A stretch of DNA of 34,774 nt from Fibrobacter succinogenes. GTDB lineage: Bacteria; Fibrobacterota; Fibrobacteria; Fibrobacterales; Fibrobacteraceae. Shown piece by piece: positions 33,301-34,774 of this stretch (the stretch's first letter is position 1; every line of letters starts with the position of its first letter). The translations under genes were made by a program, and so were the position numbers. Location of the stretch: positions 1-34,774 of the forward strand of contig CACWPM010000061.1 in the NCBI GenBank assembly GCA_902762795.1. Direction: 5' to 3'. Under the pieces are notes generated by a model. The model was not told where the DNA came from and did no database searches. It saw only the letters and a program-made list of their open reading frames with translations.

Positions 33301-33666
33301 TCAAACACACTATTGTTAGATGTATGGATTCCAGAAATTCAAACAAATCCTTACTGGTATGGTGACGTTCAAATGAGTATAAATATCCCTGCTGCCGGGC
33401 TTTACAATTCTTGGATTAATCAGGTTTTACTGACGGGTTTACAGCCTGGTTGGAATACACTTTCTTTTGAGCTAAACCATGAAATTTATAAGGCTCTTTC
33501 TGGAAATTATTCAAATGTATCCATAACTATAATATTAAATGCTAACCAAAATCTAGATGATTTTCGTATAGATAACCTCAGGTTTGATGGCGACATAAAA
33601 ATTCGTGCAACAAGGCGCACTGTAGCAAGTAGCAACATAAACATTCTTCAAGTCGCAAGCAGGTAA
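30349..33666 (+). CDS. Large secreted multidomain protein: three PLAT/LH2-like and three IPT/TIG-like domains
   Basis: 1105 residues from ATG 30349; the TTG at 30298 would spoil the signal peptide and lies in the promoter. Signal peptide about 1-20. A unique domain follows at about 25-245. Three PLAT-like repeats come next, at about 249-341, 373-468 and 532-622. The second and third carry the family pattern AGTDSDI/SGTDADI, then F-E-x-G, L-K-S/R-L-T-L and G-W at similar spacing. Three Ig-like IPT/TIG units lie at about 674-752, 755-842 and 841-924 (PxVSSISDNPVYTGQMVTIYGKNFG is the clearest). The C-terminal 925-1085 looks like a jelly-roll carbohydrate-binding module (FSFELNHE, LDDFRIDNLRF). 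No catalytic motif was found. PLAT domains bind lipid or protein. The gene is far more AT-rich than the rest of the window and is followed after 4 bases by another secreted protein. Confidence 0.78.
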   Translation: MKQFIVIITILFALCTAASFSPNSEAGMISVSVDGESLQNLLSVYENSGFHDFGTTEKIDSVDIIKRIDKYYFYNWKIDLNDDDLKFNMDGTLNAQAEYDWRSITFHPYGKTNGISAVANAFFKDFGLSDDGKIHLSVYIADAGVDISDLSYGYGFIIDKLFIDGLLGVDDYIEAEVQSRVKNTLEQMTDALNCIDITNQIAVSFPNLSKEVKINHADTKVENNKIYAYGCPISKKMIGDQVVINDTQCENVIYNISVWTATDIGNAGTKSKTKVSLCGRDITGSNKCIDNIDLNNWTQQGQSHRHIQKPFVLIDDLSVTLESDNSRSDDWYVDSVTVDMKLPNNKTFHYWFPIHKWIGGLIAPSSYTFKQNDDFQVYTFRVETGNQSEFDGAGTDSDILAEACDINDKCLLFNLDKDNYNDFESGSNTTYTIITKKKLDNLKSLTLHNVHNGSDNPGWYVQDVLYLHYSFPENIDHSVKDGQGFMFRQWLAKGEYKDSYYRTEMDRSFTSIIGRSDLYLRHDISVKRQTNNNFGYNVTVKTKAGGASGTDADIILTIEGCSGEKEIFNLNNDRNNFEKGNLDNFRLSGKKDLKGMKRLTLYNDGSGDGPGWNPDTLQVSLISYQGEYIVQYAKDEATGFETGVYNKPFFYVFTKNIAAGETWTSPELACPEIEKPTINSFIYETYPGDYIKITGNNLDKAHDIKIVLNKTTKPILVTRDYALIQIPDDTPQGDYDWGSVILDSVVQSVFIHVRKQKPVLDGLAISVAEPGEIFEASMHNIDSSASFYLGDNQLEVLDVSKQGVYLQIPKTMENGVYKFRAVSNGWDVVYDETIEIIKSIVPHVSSISDNPVYTGQMVTIYGKNFGEDASSIHVLVGDKLAEITFLKDEKITIQIPSGVSGNDITVSVDREDVFAPEVIKIEIKGLPWFMSFDDKEHPWTSKNAELSYDASIKQGDVGYSLKIHGDGYKSIVSPKFNTYELNYVSNTLLLDVWIPEIQTNPYWYGDVQMSINIPAAGLYNSWINQVLLTGLQPGWNTLSFELNHEIYKALSGNYSNVSITIILNANQNLDDFRIDNLRFDGDIKIRATRRTVASSNINILQVASR

Positions 33667-33670
33667 CAAG

Positions 33671-34663
33671 ATGATGAAAAAAATTATATTAACAATTGCA
33701 TTTGTCGTTGCAACTCTTTGGGCTGATGATGAAAATAATAACTCTAGAATAAAGTCTGCGGTTGTAAAAATGCAGACCCTTGTTGGAGAAACTGCAGTAA
33801 ATAACATATTAAAGGCTTACTTTGCCGGGAAACACGAAATATCGGTAAAGGACATGGGCAATATTACTTTAACGTTAAATGATGAAAAATTTGGAATCGA
33901 CATTCAGGAAAATGACGACATCGTTTTTGGTTATGATATGACAATTACGTCTGATTTTCAGTCTTCATTATCCAATATATCTGGAGGGCGCATAAGCGGA
34001 GAATTAAATATTAAAGGAGCAATTTCTGCTAAAACGGTGAAACGAGTTGCAGATAATGCAGTTGAAAAGACAAAAAGTGCAATTGTAATTTTATTGGATT
34101 TAAATAGTGCTATTGAAAAAATGTTAAACAAGCATGGAATAAAAGAAGTTCCTATAATGTCTGCTATAAAAGATTTCTTTTTAAAAAAAGAAGCTGAAAT
34201 TGATGGAAAAATAGAACTTTGGAGACAGGAGTATAGCACGCTGTTAAATGTTTACATAAATAAGGTTGAGGCTCCATTAGATTTGAAGATTCTTGATGTG
34301 AATTTAAATTTAAGTCTAAATAACGATAACATTGTCGTTGATTTTGAAGCGGAAATCCAATCTGAAAAGCAATATTTTTGGATGGAAGGGAACTACAAAG
34401 ATTTTGCAAATATGTCTTTAAATTCAAATAAAGAATTTCAACTTATAGAAGTTGATTTGGTAGATGATATTCACAAAACTGGACGAAATCCTTCATTATT
34501 TGCAGTAGTGAAATGTTCCAACATATCAAAAGAACGGAGAAATTTTTTTAATTTAAAAGAGGTTTGTGGGGAATTTCCTGAAAAAGTTCCGTATTTGTAC
34601 GGCTTTTTTAGAGTAAGAACTAAGCATGGCGGAATACTTTTATTTTCGAGGCGTATAAAATGA
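33671..34663 (+). CDS. Hypothetical secreted protein, second gene of the AT-rich operon
   Basis: 330 residues. ATG ATG at 33671/33674 opens a signal peptide (KKIILTIAFVVATLWA, cut before DDEN). The rest alternates beta-strand-rich stretches (MGNITLTLNDEKFGIDIQENDDIVFGYDMTITSDF; PLDLKILDVNLNLSLNNDNIVVDFEAEIQSE) with long amphipathic helices (KTVKRVADNAVEKTKSAIVILLDLNSAIEKML). This strand-helix layout resembles, weakly, the N-terminal domain of the preceding large protein and lipid-binding TULIP/BPI-like folds. No family is recognised. It starts 4 bases after the previous stop, and its own stop overlaps the next start (ATGA), so three genes are co-translated. Confidence 0.7.
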   Translation: MMKKIILTIAFVVATLWADDENNNSRIKSAVVKMQTLVGETAVNNILKAYFAGKHEISVKDMGNITLTLNDEKFGIDIQENDDIVFGYDMTITSDFQSSLSNISGGRISGELNIKGAISAKTVKRVADNAVEKTKSAIVILLDLNSAIEKMLNKHGIKEVPIMSAIKDFFLKKEAEIDGKIELWRQEYSTLLNVYINKVEAPLDLKILDVNLNLSLNNDNIVVDFEAEIQSEKQYFWMEGNYKDFANMSLNSNKEFQLIEVDLVDDIHKTGRNPSLFAVVKCSNISKERRNFFNLKEVCGEFPEKVPYLYGFFRVRTKHGGILLFSRRIK

Positions 34664-34774
34664 TTAAAAAGTTTTTCTTCCTTTTTTTTCTAGTTGTAAG
34701 CGTTTCTTTTTGCTACGCCGGCGATTCGGATCGTCCGTTGGTTGAAATTGTATCGGAATCGAATGCTACGATGG
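34660..34774 (+). CDS. Secreted protein, 3' end outside window
   Basis: ATG at 34660 overlaps the preceding TGA (ATGA). The 38 visible codons give a signal peptide (IKKFFFLFFLVVSVSFCYA) followed by GDSDRPLVEIVSESNATM. A cysteine sits just before the likely cleavage site, but there is no proper lipobox. The coupling implies it belongs to the same operon and acts with the two proteins before it. Nothing more can be said. Confidence 0.7.
   Translation, partial: MIKKFFFLFFLVVSVSFCYAGDSDRPLVEIVSESNATM

Overview
The window looks like a chromosomal segment from a Gram-negative bacterium of the Fibrobacter type (Fibrobacterota, FCB superphylum). This assignment is an inference. It rests on the style of the ribosomal and Lon/Clp proteins, on signal peptides attached to poorly conserved secreted proteins, on outer-membrane polysaccharide export genes, and on a few TAnnTTTG promoter-like boxes of the kind known from Bacteroidetes. 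No database comparison was possible.

Layout. (1) 1-9750: one long plus-strand ribosomal superoperon (end of S10, then spc and alpha) running rpsS(partial)-rplV-rpsC-rplP-rpmC-rpsQ-rplN-rplX-rplE-rpsN-rpsH-rplF-rplR-rpsE-rpmD-rplO-secY-infA-rpmJ-rpsM-rpsK-rpoA-rplQ, closed by an intrinsic terminator. adk, map and rpsD are not in it. (2) 9945-13688: a polysaccharide export and polymerisation trio (Wza-like exporter, Wzz-like co-polymerase, Wzy-like polymerase), followed by a repeat-bearing gap, a GNAT acetyltransferase and a convergent Wzx-like flippase. (3) 15857-21619: tRNA-Leu(UAG), then a protein quality-control block tig-clpP-clpX-lon. (4) 21667-25117: small secreted or membrane proteins of unknown function, including a tandem pair of related membrane proteins, plus a PLP-homeostasis protein and another repeat-bearing gap. 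(5) 25241-28759: a metallo-beta-lactamase-fold hydrolase overlapping rsmA on the minus strand, then a phosphohexomutase on the plus strand. (6) 28848-34774: secreted proteins. These are a degenerate formylglycine-generating-enzyme-like protein and then a strikingly AT-rich, tightly packed operon: a 1105-residue protein with three PLAT-like and three IPT/TIG-like domains, a 330-residue secreted protein, and a third secreted protein cut by the window end.

The most unexpected feature is a set of short deletions in genes that should be intact and essential: at the rpsN/rpsH boundary, in rplF, in rplR, at the start of rpsE (all within 3.50-4.66 kb) and in clpP (near 17.46 kb). Both sides of each junction are excellent family members, but a few to about thirty codons are missing and the frame usually changes. 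Assembly or consensus error is the likeliest cause. The most biologically novel region is the AT-rich PLAT/IPT operon at the right end.
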